A program made the position numbers and the translations under genes. From M3007 sp038246345 (lineage in GTDB: Bacteria > Bacteroidota > Bacteroidia > Chitinophagales > Saprospiraceae): a DNA stretch of 9,261 nucleotides. Below, piece by piece: positions 1-6,231 of this stretch; the first letter of the stretch is position 1; every line of letters starts with the position of its first letter. Below the pieces are notes generated by a model, which saw only the letters and a list, made by a program, of their open reading frames with translations, was not told the origin of the DNA and searched no databases. The stretch is from assembly GCA_038246345.1 (NCBI GenBank), contig JBBRWA010000246.1:1-9261 (forward strand), in the 5' to 3' direction.

Positions 1-673
1 AATCATCGCCCGCGTACTGAATGTTCAAAGTGGCGGCTGGGCAGGCGTTACCCTGCGCGAAAGCTTAGCGCCAGGCTCGAAAAAAGTGGCGCTGAAAACG
101 CAACTCACCAGCATTGTCCGCCGCGAAATCAGAAACGCCACCAACGGACCGGCAAGCATCCTGAATTTTAACCGCCCGGCACACGTGTGGCTGCGCTTGG
201 TGCGCAACGGCCCTAATTTTACCGGTTATACTTCTACCGATGGCTCGAACTGGGATTTTGCCTTTTCGGCAACGATCAGCATGAGCGGCTGCATCTACGC
301 CGGCTTGTTTGCGGAAAGCATCAATGTGAATGTGACCACAAATGCCAGTTTCGACAACGTGAGCATCAGTGGCACACAAAACTTAGCCATAGGTGGCCAG
401 CTTACTGAGGCATTAAACGGTTTGAGCGTATCGGTTTACCCGAACCCAAGCAGCGGCGAAATGACCTTGTCGGTAGCCGGCGCGCCGGAACGCAACCTGC
501 AACTGGAAGTAATGGATATGATGGGCAAAATGGTGCGCAGCATCGCCTTGCCGGAAGGTTCCGTTTTCACTTATCCGCTTGACTTGAGCGACCAGCCTGC
601 CGGGGTGTATTTCCTCCGCCTGCGCTCAGAAAACGGCGTGGAAAGTGTGCAACGGATTGTGGTACAGCACTAA
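1..673 (+). CDS. Secreted protein C-terminus with T9SS type A sorting domain (5' partial)
   Basis: The reading frame is open from base 2 to the TAA at 671-673 (223 codons), with no stop upstream, so the gene begins outside the window; an internal GTG at 86 is not a credible start. Residues about 1-125 resemble the concanavalin-A-like module (DUF1349-like) common in secreted Bacteroidota proteins: GVTLRESLAPGSKKVAL, then VWLRLVRNGPNFTGYTS, DGSNWDF and finally ATFDNV-like ASFDNVSISG. Residues about 143-223 are a T9SS type A sorting domain: VYPNPSSGEMTLSV, LEVMDMMGKMV, and the closing LDLSDQPAGVYFLRL...QRIVV. This domain directs export across the outer membrane by the type IX system and is normally removed on attachment or release. 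The visible part has no catalytic domain, so the activity is unknown. An intrinsic terminator follows 14 bases after the stop. The sorting domain is near certain; the upstream domain name is less so. Confidence 0.9.
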   Translation, partial: IIARVLNVQSGGWAGVTLRESLAPGSKKVALKTQLTSIVRREIRNATNGPASILNFNRPAHVWLRLVRNGPNFTGYTSTDGSNWDFAFSATISMSGCIYAGLFAESINVNVTTNASFDNVSISGTQNLAIGGQLTEALNGLSVSVYPNPSSGEMTLSVAGAPERNLQLEVMDMMGKMVRSIALPEGSVFTYPLDLSDQPAGVYFLRLRSENGVESVQRIVVQH

Positions 674-687
674 GTAAATCAGATTTC

Positions 688-722
688 AACCTTGCTTATC
701 TCAAAAGATGAGCAAGGTTTTT
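688..722 (+). terminator. Rho-independent terminator after the T9SS protein gene
   Basis: A 14-bp stem (688-701 with 706-719) contains one U-G wobble, is closed by a CAAA tetraloop at 702-705, and runs into a T tract at 718-722. It begins 14 bases after the stop of the upstream gene, the expected place for its transcription end. It should insulate the kinase operon downstream. Confidence 0.9.
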
Positions 723-757
723 AAAAGTAAATATCAGGCGGCATCGCGAAATTCGGG

Positions 758-1117
758 ATGTCGCCCGTTTTCATTCAAGCCCGGGCTATCTCCTTAATCC
801 TCAACGTTGATTGGGTGATCTATGCTCAGGGAGCGACCATCTGGAAAGGCGCCACGCCGGGGCGGGAAACCGATTGGCATTGCCCGTCTAATTGGAGTAC
901 CCATGCTGCGCCCAATGAGTTTTCGGATGTTGTCATTCCCGATGTAGCTACCAGTACGTGCGCTTTGCCGGTTATCTTTGCGGGCGAAGTAGAAGTGAAT
1001 GCGCTGTACATCCATCCCAATGCCGGACTGACTCAAACGCAATTTGAAAAACGAGGCCATATTCCGTACCTTGCTGCCGCAATTTGCCCTAGAGCGACGA
1101 CTGGCTTTGCTTCATGA
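758..1117 (+). pseudogene. Remnant of a T9SS-type surface protein N-terminus
   Basis: This 119-codon frame starts at ATG 758; the nearest in-frame upstream stop is at 728. Residues about 10-24 (ISLILNVDWVIYAQ) look like a worn signal peptide. They are followed by GATIWKGATPGRETDWHCP, SNWS, and EFSDVVIPDV...LPVI...GEVEVNALYI, a module that in Bacteroidota surface proteins normally precedes several hundred residues and a sorting domain. A recognisable relative of the module lies in the right-edge gene at about 7297-7500 (TWTG, TDW, GNW, DEVTIPNV, PVIMGG). From about base 1030 the similarity stops: the tail (QTQFEKRGHIPYLAAA...) resembles nothing I recognise and ends at TAA 1115-1117, eleven bases before the kinase start. 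I therefore read it as a truncated remnant rather than a working gene. A short functional secreted protein is the alternative, less likely. Confidence 0.55.
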
Positions 1118-1127
1118 ACAACACATA

Positions 1128-3053
1128 ATGACGATGAGAAAAACCTACCCTGTTTTTGCCATGCTTTTTTATGCTGGCATGGCCGTTGCACAAGATAATA
1201 ACCCGGTCGAGTTGGTAAAACAGCTGCGACAAACAACCGACCCCGCTCGTAAAATGGAATTGTTGGACAAGCTGACCGAGGCAGCTTTTTCGACCGACAT
1301 GGAGCAGGCTCGCGCTTATGCGATGGAGGCGCTTCGCGTGGCAGAAGACAATGGAGCCAAATCGCTCCGCGCCACGGCCAACCTGATGGCGGGCAAGGCT
1401 TATGCGGAACTTACCCGGTACGATTCGGCAGGCTTGTTCCTGGATCGCGCGCAGGCCGATTTGGAAACGTTGAACCGCCCGGATCAAAGGGCTGAGGTTT
1501 ACTATTGGAAGGGATTTATGGCGGCCAACAGCCGCGAATTCAGCACGGCCACCGAAAGTTATTTCAAAGCCATTGAGTTATGGGAGCAGTTGGGCGACCG
1601 CAAAAAATTAGCCCGGGTACACATCGGGCTATCGGATGTGTATGCCACGCAAAATATTTACGATAAAGGCATCACCTATTCAGAAAAGGCCATTGAACTG
1701 TTGGAAGCAATCGGCGACGATAAACAATTGGGCGCTGCTGTCATTAACCTGGCATACACCTACACGATGATGCAAGATTATGAAAAAGCGCTGGTGTACG
1801 CCACGCGTGCCGTTTCAATATACGAACAGCTCGGTAGCTCCGCAGAAAAAGAGCTGGCCAGGGCACTGAACTCCAGAGGCAATGCGTATAAATTTTTGGC
1901 CAGATACGATGAAGCCATTCAGGACTACGAAAAATGCCGGAGTATCAGCGAAAAAATAGGCTTTGTGAGGGGAGTGGTGGCCAGTACCGCCAATACAGGG
2001 CACACCTTGCTGCTCAAAAAAAAATATGCCGAGGCCCTGCCTTATACCCTGCGGGCCATTGAGATGATGACAGTAGCCGGCGATTTGCGCAACCTCGAAG
2101 AAAACCTCATGAACGCCTCCAATAGCTACGTCGGTCTGGGCGATTATAAAAACGCCCACCTCTACTTAGAACGGCAACTGCGGGAAGTAGAACGGCAGCA
2201 CGAAGAGCGGGTAGCGCAACTCGAACAGGGGCTGACCGAAAAATACGAGGCCGGGCAACGAGCTGCCACCATCGTATTGCAAGCGCAGCGCATCGAGCAG
2301 CAAAATACCATCCAAATGCTGCTGGCCGGTTCGGCGGTAATTTTGACTGTCTTGTTGCTGCTGATTTACAGAGGCTTGCGTGCCAAGCAGAAGATCAACC
2401 GGCTATTAGGCAGCACCAATGCACTCCTCGAAAAAAAGAACCGCGACAACGAGCTCCTCCTCAAGGAAATACACCACCGCGTAAAAAATAACCTCGAAGT
2501 GGTATCCAGCCTGCTGGCTTTGCAGGGCGCTCACATTCACGATCCCGAAGTGCTGAACGCCATCACCGAAAGCCAAAACCGCGTACATTCTATGGGCATG
2601 ATACACCAAAGGCTGTATCAGGGCGAAAATCTCGCCGCCATTGAAATGAAAGACTATTTTGTACACCTGGGCGAGGGCATCCTCGACTCCTTCGGCGCGG
2701 AGAGCCGCATTCAGGTGGAATGCGCCATGGAAGAACTCGAACTGGATGTGGATACCGCAGTGCCCATCGGACTCATTGTCAATGAATTGCTCACCAATGC
2801 ACTCAAGTATGCCTTCCCTGGCGAGCGCAGCGGCGAGATCAAAATCAGTTTGCGCGAAAGCGCCGATGATACCCTGCATCTGGAAATTGCCGACAATGGC
2901 GTGGGCAAAACGACAGGGGAAACGGCAAAAGGCACAGGATTTGGCACGCAGTTGGTACAATTGCTCACCCGCCAGTTAGCCGGCCAAATAAGCGAGCGCA
3001 CCGACCATGGAACTATTGTATCTTTGACGCTTAGAAAAAGCAAAGCTGCATGA
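1128..3053 (+). CDS. TPR-containing membrane sensor histidine kinase (HisKA_2 family)
   Basis: A 641-residue sensor kinase that should autophosphorylate and pass phosphate to the regulator encoded next. In order: signal peptide (MTMRKTYPVFAMLFYAGMAVAQ, cut near residue 22); about seven TPR-like helical repeats, residues 40-345, presumably periplasmic; a charged coiled coil, about 345-395; one membrane helix, about 397-418 (MLLAGSAVILTVLLLLIY); and the kinase core. The dimerisation box reads KEIHHRVKNNLEVVSSLLALQ, typical of HisKA_2 (PF07568), with His450 (before Arg) the likely phospho-acceptor. The HATPase domain has its N box at residues 552-557 (NELLTN), G1 at 589-593 (DNGVG) and G2 at 602-606 (GTGFG). 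ATG 1128 was chosen because it sits directly before the signal peptide; ATG 1134 is equally possible. The frame is open back to ATG 1044, but that start would bury the signal peptide behind 28 polar residues. It overlaps the regulator gene as ATGA. The signal sensed is unknown. Confidence 0.93.
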   Translation: MTMRKTYPVFAMLFYAGMAVAQDNNPVELVKQLRQTTDPARKMELLDKLTEAAFSTDMEQARAYAMEALRVAEDNGAKSLRATANLMAGKAYAELTRYDSAGLFLDRAQADLETLNRPDQRAEVYYWKGFMAANSREFSTATESYFKAIELWEQLGDRKKLARVHIGLSDVYATQNIYDKGITYSEKAIELLEAIGDDKQLGAAVINLAYTYTMMQDYEKALVYATRAVSIYEQLGSSAEKELARALNSRGNAYKFLARYDEAIQDYEKCRSISEKIGFVRGVVASTANTGHTLLLKKKYAEALPYTLRAIEMMTVAGDLRNLEENLMNASNSYVGLGDYKNAHLYLERQLREVERQHEERVAQLEQGLTEKYEAGQRAATIVLQAQRIEQQNTIQMLLAGSAVILTVLLLLIYRGLRAKQKINRLLGSTNALLEKKNRDNELLLKEIHHRVKNNLEVVSSLLALQGAHIHDPEVLNAITESQNRVHSMGMIHQRLYQGENLAAIEMKDYFVHLGEGILDSFGAESRIQVECAMEELELDVDTAVPIGLIVNELLTNALKYAFPGERSGEIKISLRESADDTLHLEIADNGVGKTTGETAKGTGFGTQLVQLLTRQLAGQISERTDHGTIVSLTLRKSKAA

Positions 3054-3814
3054 CGGAATCGGGGGTTAAAATTCTCATCGTAGAAGATGACATGCTCATC
3101 GCCGCCAACATCTCCCTCCAACTCACCAAACTGGGCTACGAGGTAGCGGGCATCATACCCACCGGAGAAGAGGCTATCCATTACCTCGAAGAAACCCGGC
3201 CCGATATACTCTTGTTAGACATCAGCCTTCGCGGTGCCGTGGATGGCATAGAAGTAGCCAACGTGGCCAAAATGCAAGGCAATATACCCGTTATTTTCCT
3301 CACCGCCAACGCGGATGAAGCGACCTTCAATAGAGCCAAAACCACCCAGCCGTATGCATTTATTTCCAAGCCATTCAAGAAATTAGACTTGCAGCGCGCC
3401 ATCGAACTCACCATCAGCCAGATGGCAGAACAACAGGCACAGAAGCTGTCCTTGCAAGATAAAGAAGAACAATTGGAGGAAGGCCCTTTTATCCTCAGCG
3501 ACCGCATCTTTGTGCGCCAAAAGGAAAAAATGGTTAAAATCTACATCCAGGACATCCTCTTTGCCGAGGCCGATCGCAACTACTGCCGCATTTACACCCC
3601 CGGCAAAGAGTACCTCCTCGCCACCCCGCTCAAAAGTTTGGAAGAAAAACTCCCCGCAGCCCTTTTCCTGCGCATCCACCGTTCTCACGTCATCAATGTG
3701 AGTAAAATTGACAGTATCGGCGAACAATTCGCATACGTCAGCATTGGCCAACAAACCCTCGCGGTGAGCAACTCCTGCCAGGATGCACTGGCCCAACGCT
3801 TGAAGACGATTTGA
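3050..3814 (+). CDS. LytTR-family response regulator
   Basis: A 254-residue two-domain regulator. Residues 5-125 are a CheY-like receiver with the acidic pocket E12-D13-D14, phospho-acceptor Asp57 (DILLLDISL), the switch Thr85 (VIFLTA) and Lys107 followed by Pro (SKPF). Residues 126-148 are a Gln/Glu-rich linker. Residues about 153-253 are a LytTR DNA-binding domain: VKIYIQDILFAEADRNYCRI, TPLKSLEEKLP and the hallmark FLRIHRSHVINVSKI. LytTR domains bind DNA through beta strands and usually recognise pairs of short direct repeats. The ATG at 3050 overlaps the kinase stop codon (ATGA), which implies translational coupling and marks the pair as cognate. All key phosphotransfer residues are present, so the protein is probably functional. 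No candidate LytTR site was identified, so its targets are unknown. The gene converges on the ATPase gene across 78 bases in which I see no clear terminator. Confidence 0.95.
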   Translation: MTESGVKILIVEDDMLIAANISLQLTKLGYEVAGIIPTGEEAIHYLEETRPDILLLDISLRGAVDGIEVANVAKMQGNIPVIFLTANADEATFNRAKTTQPYAFISKPFKKLDLQRAIELTISQMAEQQAQKLSLQDKEEQLEEGPFILSDRIFVRQKEKMVKIYIQDILFAEADRNYCRIYTPGKEYLLATPLKSLEEKLPAALFLRIHRSHVINVSKIDSIGEQFAYVSIGQQTLAVSNSCQDALAQRLKTI

Positions 3815-3892
3815 TGGGTTTGGGTTTTACTCATCCCTTAGCTACCCATAGCTCTCATTAAGCAATCCTTTTCCCGCCGCACCCGCTGCCAA

Positions 3893-5026
3893 TTAAAATG
3901 AGCCGTCCAACGGCAGTACCCATATCTTCTCCGTCAGTTGGTACTTACGATCGCCGGGATAGACAATCCACAGTTCGTCCAGGCCCAAATCGGCGATGGC
4001 TTGGTGCATGGATTTCGTGGTTTTTGGAGCATCCATATATTTGAATTCGGCACCCATTTTTTTGCCTTTGTCTTGCCAGTAAAGGTCGATTTCTACGCCG
4101 CTATGGGCAGCATAAAAGAATACTTCGCTGTCCCGCTTGCCTAGTGTGGATACCAGTTGCTCTATTGCAAATCCTTCCCACGAAGCTCCAATTTTAGGAT
4201 TCGTCCTTAGTTGATCCATGAAATGGATGGATTGGAGCGCGTGGAAAATGCCTGAATCCCGCAAGTATATTTTCGGGCTTTTTACTAAGCGCTTGCCCAC
4301 GTTGGCATGCCAGGGCATGAGTTGGCGCACCATGAACGTATCCTCCAGGATGGATAAATAAAGTTTTGCCGTCTTGTCATTGATGCCGAACGACCTACCG
4401 AGTTCACTGTAATTGATGATCTGACCGTGATAATGGCTGAGCATTGTCCAGAACCGGTACATCGCGGAGGCAGGCACATTCACGCCCAAAACACTTAGGT
4501 CTTTTTCCAAAAAAGTAGCGATGAAATTGGTGCGCCAAATCATGCTCTGACTGTCTGTTTCGGTCAGGAATGAGCGAGGGAAACCGCCCCGGAGCCACAG
4601 CCTTCCCAGGCTGCCTTCTCCAGCTTCGGCCAAGTTCAGCCCCGTCAGGTAGTGATAGCCAATACGCCCTGCCAGCGACTCGCCGCTCTGCTGCCGGAGA
4701 CTGGAAGAAGCACTGCCCAAAATCAGATACCGTTGTTTGGGATAGCTGTCCACGAGATAGCGGAGCAAGGGGAACAACTCGGCTTTTCGCTGTATCTCAT
4801 CAATCATGATAAGCCCCTCCAGTTTCTCTAAGGCTAGTTGCGGGTTGTCCAGCACAGCAAAATCACGCGGGTTCTCCAAGTCAAACACATGATCGGGCTG
4901 GAACATCTTGGCTAAGGTGGTTTTGCCCACCTGCCTCGGCCCGAGGATGGCGGTGACGGGGAAAATATCCAGCAGATCCGCTACGGCTTTCTGGTCCCTT
5001 TGCCTTTCGATGATTTTGGTGGACAT
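3893..5026 (-). CDS. AAA ATPase with DUF4143 domain
   Basis: A 377-residue protein of the AAA_14/DUF4143 family. Residues 22-130 carry the nucleotide-binding fold: Walker A GPRQVGKT (29-36), Walker B LIMIDEIQ (72-79), a sensor-like LILGSAS (101-107) and the family's ESLAGR motif with Arg121. Residues about 195-240 look like a winged helix (INYSELGRSFGI, DKTAKLYLSILEDTFMV). The C-terminal part has the residues expected of a PD-(D/E)XK nuclease-like fold: Glu284 in SWEGFAIEQLV, E312-I-D314 and E327-F-K329. The length is normal for the family and no frameshift is seen. The biological role of the family is poorly defined; accessory or defence-related roles have been proposed, and nuclease activity here is inference. 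The ATG at 5024-5026 has no Shine-Dalgarno sequence, usual in Bacteroidota. The gene has its own promoter region, with a large inverted repeat over it, and does not belong to the neighbouring operon. Confidence 0.93.
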   Translation of the reverse strand: MSTKIIERQRDQKAVADLLDIFPVTAILGPRQVGKTTLAKMFQPDHVFDLENPRDFAVLDNPQLALEKLEGLIMIDEIQRKAELFPLLRYLVDSYPKQRYLILGSASSSLRQQSGESLAGRIGYHYLTGLNLAEAGEGSLGRLWLRGGFPRSFLTETDSQSMIWRTNFIATFLEKDLSVLGVNVPASAMYRFWTMLSHYHGQIINYSELGRSFGINDKTAKLYLSILEDTFMVRQLMPWHANVGKRLVKSPKIYLRDSGIFHALQSIHFMDQLRTNPKIGASWEGFAIEQLVSTLGKRDSEVFFYAAHSGVEIDLYWQDKGKKMGAEFKYMDAPKTTKSMHQAIADLGLDELWIVYPGDRKYQLTEKIWVLPLDGSF

Positions 5027-5040
5027 GGCATCAATTTGTG

Positions 5041-5056
5041 CAAAAATACAAAATTA
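5041..5056 (-). promoter_or_regulatory. Putative Bacteroidota -7 elements for the ATPase gene
   Basis: Read on the minus strand, two adjacent octamers match the Bacteroidota -7 consensus TAnnTTTG exactly: TAATTTTG (5056 down to 5049) and TATTTTTG (5048 down to 5041). They lie 15 to 30 bases before the ATG at 5026, which would give a very short leader. No convincing -33 TTG was found at the usual spacing, and the region is AT-rich, so only the position and the double match support the call. Confidence 0.45.
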
Positions 5057-5102
5057 CCCTTGAAAACTCGGATTTATATTCCGAATTTTCAAGGATAATT
5101 TT
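5050..5102. repeat. Large inverted repeat upstream of the ATPase gene (possible operator)
   Basis: Two 23-base arms, 5050-5072 and 5080-5102, are inverted copies with two mismatches by hand alignment, around a 7-base AT spacer (tttatat, 5073-5079). The inner core CTTGAAAA(C/T)TCGGA is the best-conserved part. The proximal arm overlaps one of the putative -7 elements, so a dimeric repressor bound here would block transcription of the ATPase gene. In the + direction the stem is followed by a T tract at 5099-5104 and could act as a terminator, but no + strand gene ends just before it. No similar sequence was seen in the 78 bases downstream of the ATPase gene, so the repeats do not look like mobile-element ends. 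Confidence 0.75.
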
Positions 5103-5402
5103 TTGCCCTTGCTTCCTACCCAAATGGCGCTCCTCATCAGCACCGGAGCATCACTCTTTTCCTTCGGACAGCCAAACCCGCCATTCGGACAGCCAAACCC
5201 GCCATTCGGACAACCAAACGGGGCATTCGGACAATAGCGCTTGCTCCGCTCATGGCATGCGTTGCATCTTTAAGCTTTTGATGGTGCTAAGAAGGCCACT
5301 GCTTCGCCAGGTTGGCATCTTCTGAGTGGGCCTCACAGTGCCTTGAAGATGCAGGCTAAACGCACCGGATTTTTACTTTCTAACTATATAATTTATACAA
5401 AC
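5103..5402. other. Intergenic region without a supported gene
   Basis: This 300-base stretch separates the divergent ATPase and NTF2-like genes. It contains the tandem 21-bp repeats (5163-5233) and a weak inverted pair GCATCTTC/GAAGATGC (5315-5322 and 5345-5352) with a 22-base loop. A 95-codon frame through it (5038-5325) has no domain, no export signal and crosses both the inverted and the tandem repeats, so it is not called. An AT-rich block at about 5369-5400 lies directly before the start at 5403 and may hold that gene's promoter, but no good -7 consensus was found. Confidence 0.6.
5163..5233 (+). repeat. Tandem 21-bp direct repeat, three units plus a partial fourth
   Basis: Units begin at 5163, 5184 and 5205, each opening with TTCGGACA, followed by a partial unit at 5226-5233. 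The first two units are identical across all 21 bases; the third differs at a few positions (CAACCAAACGGGG for CAGCCAAACCCGC). The period is a multiple of three, so one frame encodes a heptapeptide repeat (SDSQTRH), but there is no other reason to think it is translated. Tract length probably varies by replication slippage. Confidence 0.9.
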
Positions 5403-6110
5403 ATGAGAAACATACTTTTCCTCGCGGCCCTGCTCTGCGTCGCAACCCTCAGCAACCTGCAAGCCCAATCGGTATCGGATGAAGCCGAGATGCAGGACTT
5501 CACCCGAAATTTCATGGCCGCCTACAACCGGCAAGACCATGCTGCCCTCCAAAAAATGTACACCTCCGATGCCGTTCGGGTGGGTGAGCAGGGCAAAGAA
5601 ACCAGTGGTGCAGACCAGATCGCAGCCTTCTTTTCCGATCAATTTATTTACAACAATACCACGCTTCTGCTCCGCCAATCAATTATCGGCTGGTCGGACG
5701 CTCAACACGCCTTTCTGGCAAGGGGAACCTACGAGATATACGGCAAAACCCATGTGTATGATATAAAAATTAACCGCTCCGGCGCTTACGTCAACACGAT
5801 GATAAAGGAAAACGGCGAGTGGAAAATAGCCAAATCCGTGCTGAGCTCGGTCGTAAAAACCATCGCCTGGCAGAAGGTGGGCGATGCTGCCGCATGGCAG
5901 TCTGCTTTGAGCGGCGAGCTGAACAGGAGCCAGATCATGAACTACGAAATCGGCACGATGCACAGCGACCCCAAGACCGCGTATGTCATCTGCGAATGGG
6001 CGTCGGTTGCCGCCGCGCAGGCTTTTTTCGCAAGCCCCGATTTAAAAAAGGCTCTGCAACAGGCCGGTGTGACCAAAAAACCTATGCTCCTGGTCATTGA
6101 CGCGGAATAA
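5403..6110 (+). CDS. Exported NTF2/SnoaL-like protein with C-terminal dimeric alpha/beta-barrel-like domain
   Basis: A 235-residue protein. MRNILFLAALLCVATLSNLQAQ is a clear signal peptide, cut near residue 22, so the protein is probably periplasmic or secreted. Residues about 28-147 resemble the NTF2/SnoaL/DUF4440 family: FMAAYNRQDHAALQKMYTSDAV, a TSGADQIAAFF helix, and the closing IKENGEWKIAKSV. Residues about 155-235 resemble a dimeric alpha/beta barrel of the ABM/YciI-like kind: YEIGTMHSDPKTAYVICEW, AAAQAFFASPDLKKALQQAG, and KKPMLLVID. Both folds bind small molecules in a pocket, but no catalytic residues can be assigned, so the role is unknown. The frame is open to ATG 5343; 5403 is preferred because it begins exactly at the signal peptide. 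No sorting domain is present. The gene appears to stand alone; 121 bases separate it from the next gene, with no clear terminator. Confidence 0.85.
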   Translation: MRNILFLAALLCVATLSNLQAQSVSDEAEMQDFTRNFMAAYNRQDHAALQKMYTSDAVRVGEQGKETSGADQIAAFFSDQFIYNNTTLLLRQSIIGWSDAQHAFLARGTYEIYGKTHVYDIKINRSGAYVNTMIKENGEWKIAKSVLSSVVKTIAWQKVGDAAAWQSALSGELNRSQIMNYEIGTMHSDPKTAYVICEWASVAAAQAFFASPDLKKALQQAGVTKKPMLLVIDAE

Positions 6111-6142
6111 CCTCTGACTATTCTCCAAAAACCGGCCATTCA

Positions 6143-6156
6143 TTTAACAAGTTAAA
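6143..6156. repeat. Short palindrome in the intergenic region before the surface-protein gene
   Basis: TTTAAC and GTTAAA flank a 2-base AA spacer. It lies 76 bases before the surface-protein start and could be a small regulator site, but a 6-bp AT-rich palindrome can easily arise by chance. Nothing else convincing is seen between 6111 and 6231; a bulged hairpin around 6172-6190 is too imperfect to call a terminator. Confidence 0.3.
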
Positions 6157-6231
6157 CCTTCAAACACCAAACAGCAGTTTTAAAAAGCTGCGAATCAACA
6201 TCATTACATCAACTAAAGAATTAGGAAATTT

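Noticed and set aside
1044..1127. N-terminal extension of the sensor kinase to ATG 1044
   Set aside because: It would overlap the upstream remnant and place 28 mostly polar or charged residues before a clear signal peptide that begins at 1128/1134.
2406..2960. A 184-codon minus-strand frame opposite the kinase core
   Set aside because: The + strand frame encodes intact HisKA_2 and HATPase motifs; the opposite frame shows no domain and is a shadow.
3815..3892. Search for a bidirectional terminator between the converging regulator and ATPase genes
   Set aside because: No stem of convincing length followed by a T tract was found on either strand.
5050..5104. Palindrome plus T tract as a + strand terminator
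   Set aside because: No + strand gene ends directly upstream; the sequence lies in the promoter region of a minus-strand gene, so an operator-type role fits better.
5163..5233. Possible CRISPR array
   Set aside because: The repeats are contiguous, with no spacers, and there are no cas genes.
5038..5325. A 95-codon + strand frame with a heptapeptide repeat
   Set aside because: It starts inside the ATPase promoter region, crosses the large palindrome and the 21-bp repeats, and has no recognisable domain; the open frame is explained by the repeats having a period divisible by three.
5315..5352. Inverted pair GCATCTTC/GAAGATGC as a structured RNA or terminator
   Set aside because: Eight pairs around a 22-base loop with no T tract; too weak to support a defined function.
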